From Kitasatospora kifunensis (GTDB lineage Bacteria > Actinomycetota > Actinomycetes > Streptomycetales > Streptomycetaceae), in contig NZ_JACHJV010000003.1 of the NCBI RefSeq assembly GCF_014203855.1, forward strand, positions 248,001-312,000: a stretch of DNA of 64,000 bases, given 5' to 3'. Each line of letters starts with the position of its first letter. Position 1 is the first letter of the stretch. The notes below the pieces were generated by a model, which worked only from the letters and a program-made list of their open reading frames with translations, ran no database searches and was not told where the DNA came from. The position numbers were made by a program, and so were the translations under genes. Of this stretch, positions 15,767 through 23,545 are shown piece by piece.

Positions 15767-16699
15767 ATGGCCCTGCACCGCCTGACGTCGATCACCCTCG
15801 GCGTCCCGGACATCGAGGCCGCGGCCGGCTACTACGAGGAGTTCGGCCTGACACCGGTGGGCGACGGGAAGGTCCGCCGTTTCGCCACCCAGGAGGGCGG
15901 CGAGCAGTTGAAGCTCGCCCACTGCGCACAGCGTCGGCTCGTCGAACTCGGCGTCGGCGTGGACGACCAGGACGACCTGGACCGCGTGGCCGCCAGCTTG
16001 GCGAAGCTGGACGTGCCGGCTCAGCGGGAGGCGACGTCCCTGCGAGTCGTCGACCCGAACTCCCACCTGACGGTGGTCCTGGAGATCGCCTCGCACCTGG
16101 AGCAGACCCCGGCCGAGCAGGTGCCGTACAACGGCCCCGGCCGCCCCTCCCGAGCCAACGTCCGCGCCCCCGGGGTGGAGCGGACGAACCGGGTGCGGCC
16201 GCGCAAGCTCGGTCACGTGGTGATCGGCTCGCGTGACCAGGACGCGAGCCAGCGCTTCTTCACCGAGGGCCTCGGCTTCAAGGCCAGTGACCACGTGCCC
16301 AGCCTGGCCAGCTTCCTGCGCTGCTCCACCGACCACCACAACATCCTCGTCCAGAAGGCCCCGGTGGACTTCCTCCACCACACCGCATGGGAGGTGGACG
16401 ACGTCGACGAGGTCGGCCGCGGCGCCACCGCCATGCTGGAGGACCACCCCGAACGGCACGTGTGGGGACTGGGCCGGCACCACATCGGGTCCAACTTCTT
16501 CTGGTACCTCAAGGACCCGGCAGGCAACTTCACCGAGTACTACAGCGACCTCGACTGCATCGTCGACGACCAGCTGTGGAAGCCCTCCGTCGTCGACGGA
16601 GCCCGCGGGGTCTACAGCTGGGGCCCGCCGCTCCCGCCCTCCTTCATCAAGCCGGAGGACCTCGCCGCTCTGATGACCGGCACGCACAGCCCCCGTTGA
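15767..16699 (+). CDS. VOC-family extradiol ring-cleavage dioxygenase
   Basis: 310 residues; GGAGGAG lies 6 nt before the ATG. Two vicinal-oxygen-chelate modules: the N-terminal one (LTSITLGVPDIEAAAGYYEE) and the catalytic C-terminal one. The iron ligands of type I extradiol dioxygenases are present: H150 (KLGHVVIGS), H204 or H205 (DFLHHTAWEVDD) and E257 (NFTEYYSD). These enzymes open catecholic rings next to the hydroxyls using Fe(II) and O2. The downstream FAH-family gene would process the ring-cleavage product. The exact substrate cannot be read from sequence. Confidence 0.88.
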   Translation: MALHRLTSITLGVPDIEAAAGYYEEFGLTPVGDGKVRRFATQEGGEQLKLAHCAQRRLVELGVGVDDQDDLDRVAASLAKLDVPAQREATSLRVVDPNSHLTVVLEIASHLEQTPAEQVPYNGPGRPSRANVRAPGVERTNRVRPRKLGHVVIGSRDQDASQRFFTEGLGFKASDHVPSLASFLRCSTDHHNILVQKAPVDFLHHTAWEVDDVDEVGRGATAMLEDHPERHVWGLGRHHIGSNFFWYLKDPAGNFTEYYSDLDCIVDDQLWKPSVVDGARGVYSWGPPLPPSFIKPEDLAALMTGTHSPR

Positions 16700-16731
16700 C
16701 GTCCACTGCACCCGAACTCACAGGAGTAGTC

Positions 16732-17595
16732 ATGCGCATTGGCAGGATCGGCGGCAGACTAGCGCTGCTGCACGGCGAACGAGCACTGGATGTCGAGAGG
16801 GCGAGCAACGGCAGGTTCGCTGCCGAGCCCGACCGTATCTTCGAGCGGTGGGGCGAGTTCGCGCAGTGGGCCGAGGGCCGCTCGCTGGACGATGCCCTTC
16901 CCTTCTCGCCCGCGCAGGTCGGTGCCCCCGTCCTGCGGCCGGCCCAGGTCTTCGCAATCGGCCTCAACTACCAAGCGCACGTCTCCGAGGCCGGCGTGCA
17001 GCCGAAGATCACCTCACCGGCGGTCTTCACCAAGTTCGTCACCAGCATCGCCGGCCCGTACGACACGGTGACGCTGCCCAGCGACCGCGTCGACTGGGAG
17101 GTCGAGCTGGTCGCGGTCATCGGGCGGCCGGGACACCGGGTGTCGGAGAAGGACGGGTGGAGCCACGTGGCGGGCCTGACCGTGGGCCAGGACCTGTCCG
17201 AGCGGACCGTCCAACTGGCCGGACCTGTCCCGCAGTTCGCCCTCGGCAAGTCCTACCCGGGATTCAGCCCCATCGGCCCCTCGCTGGTGAGCGTCGACGA
17301 GTTCGCCGACCCCGACGACTTGGCACTGTCCTGTGCCCTGGACGGCGAGGTGCTCCAGGACGGCAGGACCAAGGACCTGATCTTCTCGGTTCCCGAGCTC
17401 GTCGCACGGCTCTCCGCGGTCGTCCCGCTCCTTCCCGGCGACATCATCTTCACCGGCACCCCCTCCGGCGTGGGCATGGGCCGGGACCCGCAGCGCTACC
17501 TGAAGCCGGGCGGCACCCTGGTCAGCACCGTCGAGGGCATCGGCTCACTGAGCAACCGGCTGGTGGCGGATCCGGATGCGCGGGGCGCTGCCTGA
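16732..17595 (+). CDS. fumarylacetoacetate hydrolase (FAH) family protein
   Basis: 287 residues; AGGAG lies 5 nt before the ATG. The FAH core is clear: FAIGLNYQAHVSEAG, VDWEVELVAVIGRPG (metal-binding acidic residues), GLTVGQDLSER, FALGKSYPGFSPIGP and DIIFTGTPSGVGMGR near the end. Family members hydrolyse or hydrate C-C bonds in ring-cleavage products of aromatic catabolism with Mg2+. It directly follows the extradiol dioxygenase, so a lower meta-cleavage step is the natural inference. Confidence 0.9.
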   Translation: MRIGRIGGRLALLHGERALDVERASNGRFAAEPDRIFERWGEFAQWAEGRSLDDALPFSPAQVGAPVLRPAQVFAIGLNYQAHVSEAGVQPKITSPAVFTKFVTSIAGPYDTVTLPSDRVDWEVELVAVIGRPGHRVSEKDGWSHVAGLTVGQDLSERTVQLAGPVPQFALGKSYPGFSPIGPSLVSVDEFADPDDLALSCALDGEVLQDGRTKDLIFSVPELVARLSAVVPLLPGDIIFTGTPSGVGMGRDPQRYLKPGGTLVSTVEGIGSLSNRLVADPDARGAA

Positions 17596-17680
17596 CCGGG
17601 CGCCGGCGCAGCATCGACAACACAAGAACACAGTCCGAGAAGCCGACTCCGATCGGCGATCGGCAGAAAGGGAAACGATC

Positions 17681-18082
17681 ATGAGTGACCAGACACGCGA
17701 TGTGGTGAACGAGCTCCTCAAGCGCATGGGTGGGGGCGACATCCCGGGCGTGGTCGCGCTGTTCGCGGCCGACGCCCACTGGGAGATCCCCGGAGACCCG
17801 CAGATCGTGCCCTGGGTGGGCCGCCGCACGGTCGCCGAAATCCCGGACTTCTTCCAGACGATGAACCGACTCACCGTACGCGAGCTCTTCGAGATCGAGC
17901 GCGTCATCGTCGAGGGCCCCAACGCGGTGCTGATCGGACGGGCACGGGTGGCGGTTCGCTCGACGGACAAGGTGATCGACACGCCGTTCGCGGTGGACAT
18001 CGTCGTCAACGCCGAGGGCCGCATCACCCGCTTCTACATGTTCGAGGACTCCTGGGGCGTCGCCCTGGCCATGCGTCCCTGA
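17681..18082 (+). CDS. SnoaL-like (NTF2 fold) protein
   Basis: 133 residues; AAAGGGA precedes the ATG at 17681. The pattern LLKRMGGGDIPGVVALFAAD, HWEIPGDPQIVPWVGRRTVA and a terminal ITRFYMFEDSWG is typical of SnoaL-like small alpha+beta barrel proteins. These act as isomerases, cyclases, hydratases or binding proteins. It is the last gene of the ring-cleavage set. Confidence 0.85.
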   Translation: MSDQTRDVVNELLKRMGGGDIPGVVALFAADAHWEIPGDPQIVPWVGRRTVAEIPDFFQTMNRLTVRELFEIERVIVEGPNAVLIGRARVAVRSTDKVIDTPFAVDIVVNAEGRITRFYMFEDSWGVALAMRP

Positions 18083-18127
18083 ACAACGCGCTCCCCGACG
18101 CTCCGCCGCAGCCCCATCCACACGAAT

Positions 18128-18159
18128 GTCGTTAATTGCAAGCTATTGCGTTAAACGAC
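18128..18159. promoter_or_regulatory. candidate GntR operator and promoter
   Basis: GTCGTT (18128-18133) and AACGAC (18154-18159) form the ends of an AT-rich interrupted palindrome just upstream of the GntR start. Inside are two ATTGC copies and CTATTGCG, shared with 15194-15201. Confidence 0.55.
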
Positions 18160-18171
18160 TAGGATGTTCGG

Positions 18172-18873
18172 ATGGCCAAGGAGACTTCACTGCGCACCCA
18201 AGAGGTCTTCGACGGGATCCGGAGCGACCTTCTCAACGGGGAGCTCGCTCCGGGGCAGCGGCTCAAGCTGGTCGCCCTCGCGGAGAGATTCGGCGTGAGC
18301 ATGTCGGTCGTGCGCGAGGCACTCACTCGGCTCGCCGAGCAGGGGTTGGTCGTGGCGAACCCGCAGCGCGGGTTCGCCGTGATGCCCCTGTCGGTCGACG
18401 ATCTGTCGGACCTGACGCAGACGCGGGTGCAGTTGGAGTCCCTCGCGCTGCGCCAGGCGATCGCCCTGGGCGGTCTGGAATGGGAGTCCTCGGTCGTAGC
18501 GGCGCACCACACGCTCGAACGCACCGCGATCGACGGAGTCGACGGTCGCTTGAACGAGGACTGGCCCGCCGCCCACCGGGCCTTCCACCAAGCGCTGCTG
18601 TCGGGCGCGCAGAGCCCGCGCCTGGAGGGTGTCGTCAACTCCCTGCGCGACAACGCCGAGCTCTACCGGCGCTGGTACTGGAGCCTGACCGAGGATCAGG
18701 TGCGCGACCTGGCCACCGAGCACCGCCGACTGCGGGACCTCGCCCTGGCACGGGACGCGGACGCCGCCGTAACCGCCCTGGCCGAGCACATCGGCCGAGC
18801 GCCTCGCAAGCTCGTCGCCTACGCCCGGGAGCACGGCCTGGAGGACCCGACTCGCGGGCCGGCTCAGGCGTAG
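18172..18873 (+). CDS. GntR-family regulator, FCD domain
   Basis: 233 residues. The N-terminal winged helix (about 10-75) shows the GntR pattern GELAPGQRLKLVALAERFGV, VSMSVVREALTRLAEQGLV. The C-terminal FCD all-helical domain (LTQTRVQLESLALRQAI, DWPAAHRAFHQALLSGA, LATEHRRLRDLALARD) contains the Asp and His positions that usually bind metal and carboxylate ligands. FadR-subfamily proteins of this kind commonly repress aromatic or organic acid catabolism. Its operator-like element is similar to one before the ring-cleavage operon upstream. Confidence 0.92.
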   Translation: MAKETSLRTQEVFDGIRSDLLNGELAPGQRLKLVALAERFGVSMSVVREALTRLAEQGLVVANPQRGFAVMPLSVDDLSDLTQTRVQLESLALRQAIALGGLEWESSVVAAHHTLERTAIDGVDGRLNEDWPAAHRAFHQALLSGAQSPRLEGVVNSLRDNAELYRRWYWSLTEDQVRDLATEHRRLRDLALARDADAAVTALAEHIGRAPRKLVAYAREHGLEDPTRGPAQA

Positions 18874-18876
18874 TCC

Positions 18877-18925
18877 GCGGCTCCTCCGCCGCCTCGGCAC
18901 GGTGTCGAGGCGGCAGAGGAGCCGC
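18877..18925. terminator. strong hairpin terminator
   Basis: Two 20-nt arms (18877-18896 and 18906-18925), complementary except for one mismatch, around a 9-nt loop. It starts 4 bp after the GntR stop and lies between convergent genes. No U-tract follows, as is common in streptomycetes. Confidence 0.75.
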
Positions 18926-19032
18926 GCGCGGAGCGTCGCCGCTGATTCGCTCGGCCTTGGCACGCTGAGGTGCGGTGCGTGGCGGACGCTTCGAGCCGGC
19001 CAAGCCGGTGATCGCCCGGGTCAACGAGCCGG

Positions 19033-19641
19033 TCAGTCGAGGGCGGTTGAGCGGACGGTCCGCAAGATCTCCTCGGAGAGGTCGGGCTGGACCTTGCGCA
19101 CGGCGCGGGCGAGCACCATCGCACCGACCAGTTCGCTGAGCAGGCGGGCCGCCCGTTCGCGGGCCTCGCCCTGGTCGATCGGCCGTCCCTCCTCCTTCGC
19201 CTCGCGGACGATCTCACTGGTGAAGCCGGCGAGGTAGCCCTCGACGCCTTCGGCATAGGCGGCCTGCACGTCCTGGCTCTGCCGCCCGGCGTCGGTGACC
19301 AACGAGGCCGAGGGACATCCGCCGTCCTCGGCGTCGCGGTGCGCGGTGGACAGGTAGTCGGCGACGACCCGCTCAAGCGGTGTGCCCAACGGCCCCGGTC
19401 CCTGTTCGACAGCCTCGGCGAGCACACCGAGCGAGGCGGCGAACGAGGCGTTGCACACCTCGACCGCCAGGGCGTCCTTGGACGCGAAGTGGTTGTAGAA
19501 GCCGCCGTGGGTCAGCCCGGCCCCCTTCATCAGATCGGCGATGCCCACGGCGTCGATGCCCTGGGAACGGAACATCCGGCCGGCGACGTCCACGATGTTC
19601 TGCCGGTTGCGCGCCTTGTCTTCCTTGGTGATTCGCGGCAT
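19033..19641 (-). CDS. TetR-family regulator
   Basis: 202 residues. The ATG at 19641 is preceded by AAAGGAGGG. HTH at residues 5-55 (RNRQNIVDVAGRMFRSQGID, GAGLTHGGFYNHFASKDALA). The C-terminal domain is the TetR_C_33/AcrR type seen in regulators of oxidoreductases that respond to electrophiles (family knowledge). Palindromes lie in the short intergenic region to the divergent quinone-reductase gene, which is the likely target. Confidence 0.92.
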   Translation of the reverse strand: MPRITKEDKARNRQNIVDVAGRMFRSQGIDAVGIADLMKGAGLTHGGFYNHFASKDALAVEVCNASFAASLGVLAEAVEQGPGPLGTPLERVVADYLSTAHRDAEDGGCPSASLVTDAGRQSQDVQAAYAEGVEGYLAGFTSEIVREAKEEGRPIDQGEARERAARLLSELVGAMVLARAVRKVQPDLSEEILRTVRSTALD

Positions 19642-19679
19642 GGCCCTCCTTTCGCCGTCTTCTCGGCTTGCATTTTTCA

Positions 19680-19730
19680 ATGATGCTCATCATCATAGTC
19701 CATGGGGTTCTGATGACGCCCATCATCAAT
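19680..19730. promoter_or_regulatory. TetR operator candidates between divergent genes
   Basis: ATGATG-CT-CATCAT (19680-19693) is a perfect 6-bp-arm palindrome. A second dyad, TGATG-ACGCC-CATCA, follows at about 19711-19725. Both are AT-rich compared with surrounding DNA and lie between the TetR start (19641) and the reductase start (19755). Confidence 0.65.
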
Positions 19731-19754
19731 AAGTTCTCTGCGAATGGAGCCACC

Positions 19755-20765
19755 ATGCGCGCCATCACCTACGACCAGCAGGGGCCGGCGACCGAGGTCC
19801 TGCGACTGGCCGAGCAGGCTCCGCCCGCGGCTCCCGCGGCAGGGCACGTCGTGGTCCGGGTGATGTCCCGGCCGATCCACCCCGGAGACCTGGTGGGGGT
19901 GGAGGGCCTCACCGGCATTCCGCGGCAGCGGCACAACTCCCCTGTCAGTCCCGGACTTGAAGGCATGGGGGTCATCGAGGCGGTCGGCGAGGGAGTTACC
20001 GCGCTGCACGTCGGCCAGCGCGTGGCGTTCTTCCCAGTGCCGGGGGCGTGGAGCGAATCAGTGACCGTTCCGGCCGAGTTCGCGGTGCCGGTGCCGGACG
20101 GCGTGAGCGACAACACGGCGGCTCTGATGCTGGTCAATCCGCTCACCCTGCTGATGCTGACCCGCGCGGTCAGGCAGGCCAGCGCAAGCACCGCGGGCGG
20201 ACCCGTGCTGCAGAGCGCCGCCGGATCCACGATCGGCAAGCTGGTCAACGCAGCGGCCAAGCGGGACGGCTTTCCCCTCATCAACCTGGTGCGCAGCGAC
20301 TCGGGCGCGCGGGCACTCCAGGCCCGCTTCCCCGAACACCTCACCGTCTCCTCCGCGCGGCCAGGTTGGCGCACCCAGGTCCGGGAAGCGGCCGGCAACC
20401 GGGGCGTCCCCGTGGTGCTGGACGCCGTCGGTGGCTCGCTGACCCGCGACCTGACCTCACTCATGGCCGACGGGGGCACGTTGATCCGCTACGGCATGCT
20501 CGGCTCCGGAAGCACAGGGCTGGAGTCGCTGGCGTTGGTGCCAAGGGAATTGACCATACGGGGCGTCTCCGTGGGCCGGTGGCTGTCGCGCACCCCGCAG
20601 GAGCGGGCGAAGGACGTGGCCTTCGCCGCGCGGCTCGCCGAGACCGATCCCGACCTGTTCGAGGTCGCCGGCACTTACGACCTGGCCGACTACGCCGCGG
20701 CCATCGCCCATGTCCGCCGCCCCGGGAAGTCCGGGACCGTCCTGCTCACCAGCTCTGCCTGGTGA
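19755..20765 (+). CDS. zinc-independent MDR-family NAD(P)H:quinone reductase-like enzyme
   Basis: 336 residues; start at MRAITYDQQG, with GGAG 5 nt upstream. Medium-chain dehydrogenase/reductase fold: an N-terminal GroES-like domain (VVVRVMSRPIHPGDLVGVEG, GLEGMGVIEAVGEGV) and a Rossmann domain in which the usual GxGxxG loop reads QSAAGSTIGK. The zinc-binding residues of alcohol dehydrogenases are absent, so this is the quinone oxidoreductase/2-enoyl reductase (MECR/QOR-like) type. First gene of a cluster with an F420/NADP-type reductase and an old-yellow-enzyme homologue, divergent from TetR. Confidence 0.88.
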   Translation: MRAITYDQQGPATEVLRLAEQAPPAAPAAGHVVVRVMSRPIHPGDLVGVEGLTGIPRQRHNSPVSPGLEGMGVIEAVGEGVTALHVGQRVAFFPVPGAWSESVTVPAEFAVPVPDGVSDNTAALMLVNPLTLLMLTRAVRQASASTAGGPVLQSAAGSTIGKLVNAAAKRDGFPLINLVRSDSGARALQARFPEHLTVSSARPGWRTQVREAAGNRGVPVVLDAVGGSLTRDLTSLMADGGTLIRYGMLGSGSTGLESLALVPRELTIRGVSVGRWLSRTPQERAKDVAFAARLAETDPDLFEVAGTYDLADYAAAIAHVRRPGKSGTVLLTSSAW

Positions 20766-20786
20766 CCACCAGTTTGAGGAGTTCGC

Positions 20787-21389
20787 ATGGACATCGGAAC
20801 GATCGGCGCGGGCACGGTCGCACAGGCCCTCGCCCGCCACGCCGTCGCCCAGGGGCACCGGGTCGTCCTGAGCAACAGCCGCGGCCCCGCCTCACTTGCC
20901 GCTGTGGTGCAGAATCTGGGTCCGCTGGCCGGCGCCGGCACACCCGAGGAAGCCGCCTCGGCCGAGCTGGTCGTGCTGGCTGTCGGCTGGCCGCAGGTAC
21001 CGCAGGCGGTGGCCGCACTGCCCCCCTTCGACGGGCGCATCGTGATCGACGCCACCAACCAGTTCGCCGCCCCGCCCCCTCACTCGGCGATCGCCGATCT
21101 GGGGGAGCTGACCGGAAGCGAATTCGTCGCTTCGCGGCTGCCCGGAGCGCGCGTCGTCAAGGCCTTCAACAGCCTCTACGTCCAGTACATCGCCGCCGAT
21201 CCCCGGCACCCGGCCGGCCGCCAGGTGCTCTTCCTCGCCGGTGACGATCCCGATGCCAAGGCCACCGTCAAGGATCTGACCTCGAGTTTCGGGTTCGCCC
21301 CCGTCGACCTCGGGTCACTGCGCGAGGGCGGGCGCCTCATGCAACTCGGCGGCCCGTTGTCCGGGTTGCACGTTCTCAAGCAGGACTGA
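20787..21389 (+). CDS. NAD(P)-binding protein, F420H2:NADP oxidoreductase-like
   Basis: 200 residues. It starts MDIGTIGAGTVAQALARHAV with the Rossmann GxGxxA nucleotide loop, then LSNSRGP, a motif used to bind NADP phosphate. Next come ELVVLAVGWPQVP and VIDATNQF, and VVKAFNSL in the second half. This matches the NADPH-dependent F420 reductase (Fno-like) family, whose actinobacterial members also act as simple NADP-dependent dehydrogenases. GAGG lies 8 nt before the ATG. Cotranscribed with the quinone reductase, 21 bp apart. Confidence 0.88.
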   Translation: MDIGTIGAGTVAQALARHAVAQGHRVVLSNSRGPASLAAVVQNLGPLAGAGTPEEAASAELVVLAVGWPQVPQAVAALPPFDGRIVIDATNQFAAPPPHSAIADLGELTGSEFVASRLPGARVVKAFNSLYVQYIAADPRHPAGRQVLFLAGDDPDAKATVKDLTSSFGFAPVDLGSLREGGRLMQLGGPLSGLHVLKQD

Positions 21390-21461
21390 TCCCGCCTCTG
21401 CACCCGCGCTCCCGGGCGGCTGCCCGAGAGCCCACCATCGACACCCCGAGGAAGACGCCAC

Positions 21462-22595
21462 GTGACGAGTCGAAGCGACACCCCGCCCCAGCCCCAGCCC
21501 CAGCCCCTGCTCCAGCCCGTGCGCCTGGGGGCGCTGGATCTGCCGAACCGCATTCTCATGGCTCCGATGACCCGTTCCCGTGCCCAGAACGCCGGCCTGG
21601 TCCCCACCCGTCTCATGGAGGAGTACTACGCCCAGCGTGCCTCCGCCGGACTGATCGTCTCCGAGGGCACCTGGGTCAACGACCAGGCGATCGGTTTCAT
21701 CAATGTGCCCGGTATCTACAGCGATGCGCAGACTCGTGGCTGGACGTCGGTCACCGAGGCCGTCCACGCGGCGGGCGGGCGGATCATCTCCCAGCTCGGC
21801 CACGTGGGCGCCGGCTCCCATCCTGATCACTTCGATGGCCGCCTACCGGCAGGCCCCTCCGCGATCAACCCCGGTGAGAGGTCCTTCACCTCCGCCGGAA
21901 TCAAGAACACTGTCACCCCGCGGGAGTTCACGGCCGCCGAGATCGCTCGGACCATCGCCGACTACCGGCGAGCGGCAGCCAACGCCCGCCGGGCAGGATT
22001 CGACGGCCTGGAGGTCCACGCCCAGGGCGCGCAGCTCATCGCCCAGTTCCTCAACCCACGCCTGAACCGGCGCACCGATGCCTACGGTGGTAACGCGGAG
22101 CGCCGCGCACAGTTCCTCTTCGACGTTCTGGACGCCGTCCACGACGAATGGGACACCGGCCGGGTCAGCGTGAAGATCTCCCCGTACTGGACCAGCGGAT
22201 GGGCCTTCGTCGCGGATGAGGAGGACCTCGCCGACTACGATCAGGTGATCAAGCGGCTCAGCGACAACGCTCTGGCATTCCTGCACCTCATGGGCCCTGT
22301 CGCGCAGGGCGTCAGCGACCAGGAGCAGATCGCGCCGTTCGCCCGCTACCGCGCCCGGTACGCCGGACCGATCGTGGCGAATGTCGGCTTCACCCGGACC
22401 AGCGGAAACGCGATCATCGAGCAAGGCACAGCCGATGCCGTGTCGTTCGGCTCCCCCTTCATCGCCAACCCGGACCTTGTCAGGCGCTTCGCCGCCGGGC
22501 ACCCACTGACCGACGGCGACCGGGCCACCTATTACGCGGGCACTGCCGACGGATACACCGACTACCCAGAATTCACCGCTGCCGGCCACCCCTGA
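21462..22595 (+). CDS. old yellow enzyme (NADH:flavin oxidoreductase) homologue, unusual active site
   Basis: 377 residues; GTG start with GAGGAAG upstream. The TIM-barrel FMN fold is clear: LPNRILMAPMTRSRAQ, GLIVSEGTWVNDQAIGF, QLGHVGAGSHPDHFDG, LNRRTDAYGGNAERR and GFTRTSGNAIIEQGTADAVS. In classical OYEs the substrate-binding loop is HxxNGY. Here it reads HAQGAQ (H186), so the second ligand (N) is Gly and the proton-donor Tyr is Gln. The Arg of the HxGR motif is Ala as well. It may therefore have changed reaction or substrate. Third gene of the TetR-controlled redox cluster. Confidence 0.88.
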   Translation: MTSRSDTPPQPQPQPLLQPVRLGALDLPNRILMAPMTRSRAQNAGLVPTRLMEEYYAQRASAGLIVSEGTWVNDQAIGFINVPGIYSDAQTRGWTSVTEAVHAAGGRIISQLGHVGAGSHPDHFDGRLPAGPSAINPGERSFTSAGIKNTVTPREFTAAEIARTIADYRRAAANARRAGFDGLEVHAQGAQLIAQFLNPRLNRRTDAYGGNAERRAQFLFDVLDAVHDEWDTGRVSVKISPYWTSGWAFVADEEDLADYDQVIKRLSDNALAFLHLMGPVAQGVSDQEQIAPFARYRARYAGPIVANVGFTRTSGNAIIEQGTADAVSFGSPFIANPDLVRRFAAGHPLTDGDRATYYAGTADGYTDYPEFTAAGHP

Positions 22596-22653
22596 CCCGA
22601 CCATCCACCTCGACCGGGCCGCCTGCGGGGAGCCGGCCCGGCATCTCCCCCAT

Positions 22654-22698
22654 CAACCGGCTCAACCGGCTCAACCGGCTCAACCGGCTCAACCGGCC
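22654..22698. repeat. five tandem copies of a 9-bp unit
   Basis: CAACCGGCT is repeated five times without spacer; the last copy ends CC. It lies in the 127-bp gap between the OYE gene and the SnoaL gene. Confidence 0.85.
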
Positions 22699-22722
22699 AG
22701 AACGATCCGAAGGATCACCGAT

Positions 22723-23109
22723 ATGACCAACACCGTCGCGGACCTGATGCGCCGCAACCTCCTCGACGTCTTCAACGAATCGGACTCCGAGCGACGCGCC
22801 GCGGCCATCGCAGAAATCTACGCCGAGGACATCCTCTGGCACGAAGCCGGCCGCGTCGTCATCCGCGGACGCGAGGCGCTCGCCCGGCGCGCCGCCGAGT
22901 TGCGTGAAGAGAGCCCGGACTGGGTCTTCCAGCCGGACGGACCCGTCTCCGTCAACGACGACCTCGGCCACCTCGGCTTCCGATTCGGTCCCGCCGGCCG
23001 TCCGCCCGTCGTGGCGGGGATGGACATCGCCCGCTGCAGGGGTTCCGTCATCGTCGAGCTGTACACCTTCGTCGAGGAAGTCGGGTCAGCCGTCACCGAT
23101 CCCGCATGA
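22723..23109 (+). CDS. SnoaL-like (NTF2 fold) protein
   Basis: 128 residues. It starts MTNTVADLMRRNLLDVFNES and has the NTF2-like pattern RRAAAIAEIYAEDILWHEAG, VIRGREALARRAAEL, WVFQPDGPVSVNDDLGHLGF and a terminal strand IVELYTFVEE. Such proteins bind or convert small molecules. It follows the redox cluster and may belong to it. A long perfect hairpin lies after the stop. Confidence 0.85.
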   Translation: MTNTVADLMRRNLLDVFNESDSERRAAAIAEIYAEDILWHEAGRVVIRGREALARRAAELREESPDWVFQPDGPVSVNDDLGHLGFRFGPAGRPPVVAGMDIARCRGSVIVELYTFVEEVGSAVTDPA

Positions 23110-23168
23110 GCCCGACCGCGACGTCATGTCATGCAGGCGGGCGGGCTTGCGAGCAGGGAACCGGGCGT

Positions 23169-23223
23169 ACCTCGTGTGCCCCGTCATCCGGCTGATGATG
23201 TCGGATGACGGGGCACACGAGGT
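23169..23223. terminator. perfect 22-bp-stem hairpin
   Basis: Arms 23169-23190 and 23202-23223 are exactly complementary over 22 bp around an 11-nt loop. It lies 60 bp after the SnoaL stop and next to an IS630 relic, so a terminator is likely. Confidence 0.75.
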
Positions 23224-23262
23224 GATGCGGTCACGGGAGAAGCCAGTGTCATGCGCCAGAAA

Positions 23263-23505
23263 TCACGAGGGTGGGCATTGCCGTGATGGTTGGCTGGGTG
23301 GGTTGATCTTGGCGAGGCAGTCGGCGAGGGACTTGAGGATCTCGTCGGCGGTCTTGGTCCAGGTGAACGGTCTGGGGCCCTGGTTCCAGGCGTCGATCCA
23401 GGCCTTGATGTCGTCTTCGAGGGCTTTGACGGAGGTGTGGACGCCGCGGCGGATGAGTTTGTCGGTCAGCAGGCCGAACCAGCGCTCGACCTGGTTGATC
23501 CAGGC
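23263..23505 (-). pseudogene. IS630-family transposase, C-terminal remnant
   Basis: The frame reads AWINQVERWFGLLTDKLIRR, then GVHTSVKALEDDIKAWIDAW and PRPFTWTKTADEIL, the C-terminal end of IS630-type DDE transposases. This segment includes the last catalytic region (NQVERWF). The other two thirds and both ends are missing. Confidence 0.85.
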
Positions 23506-23545
23506 AGGTCCACGAAGGACCAGCCCCGGCCCGGCAGGGGGACGG

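Noticed and set aside
22654..22698. Regular short repeats considered as a CRISPR array
   Set aside because: Units are 9 bp without spacers; no cas genes. It is a simple tandem repeat.
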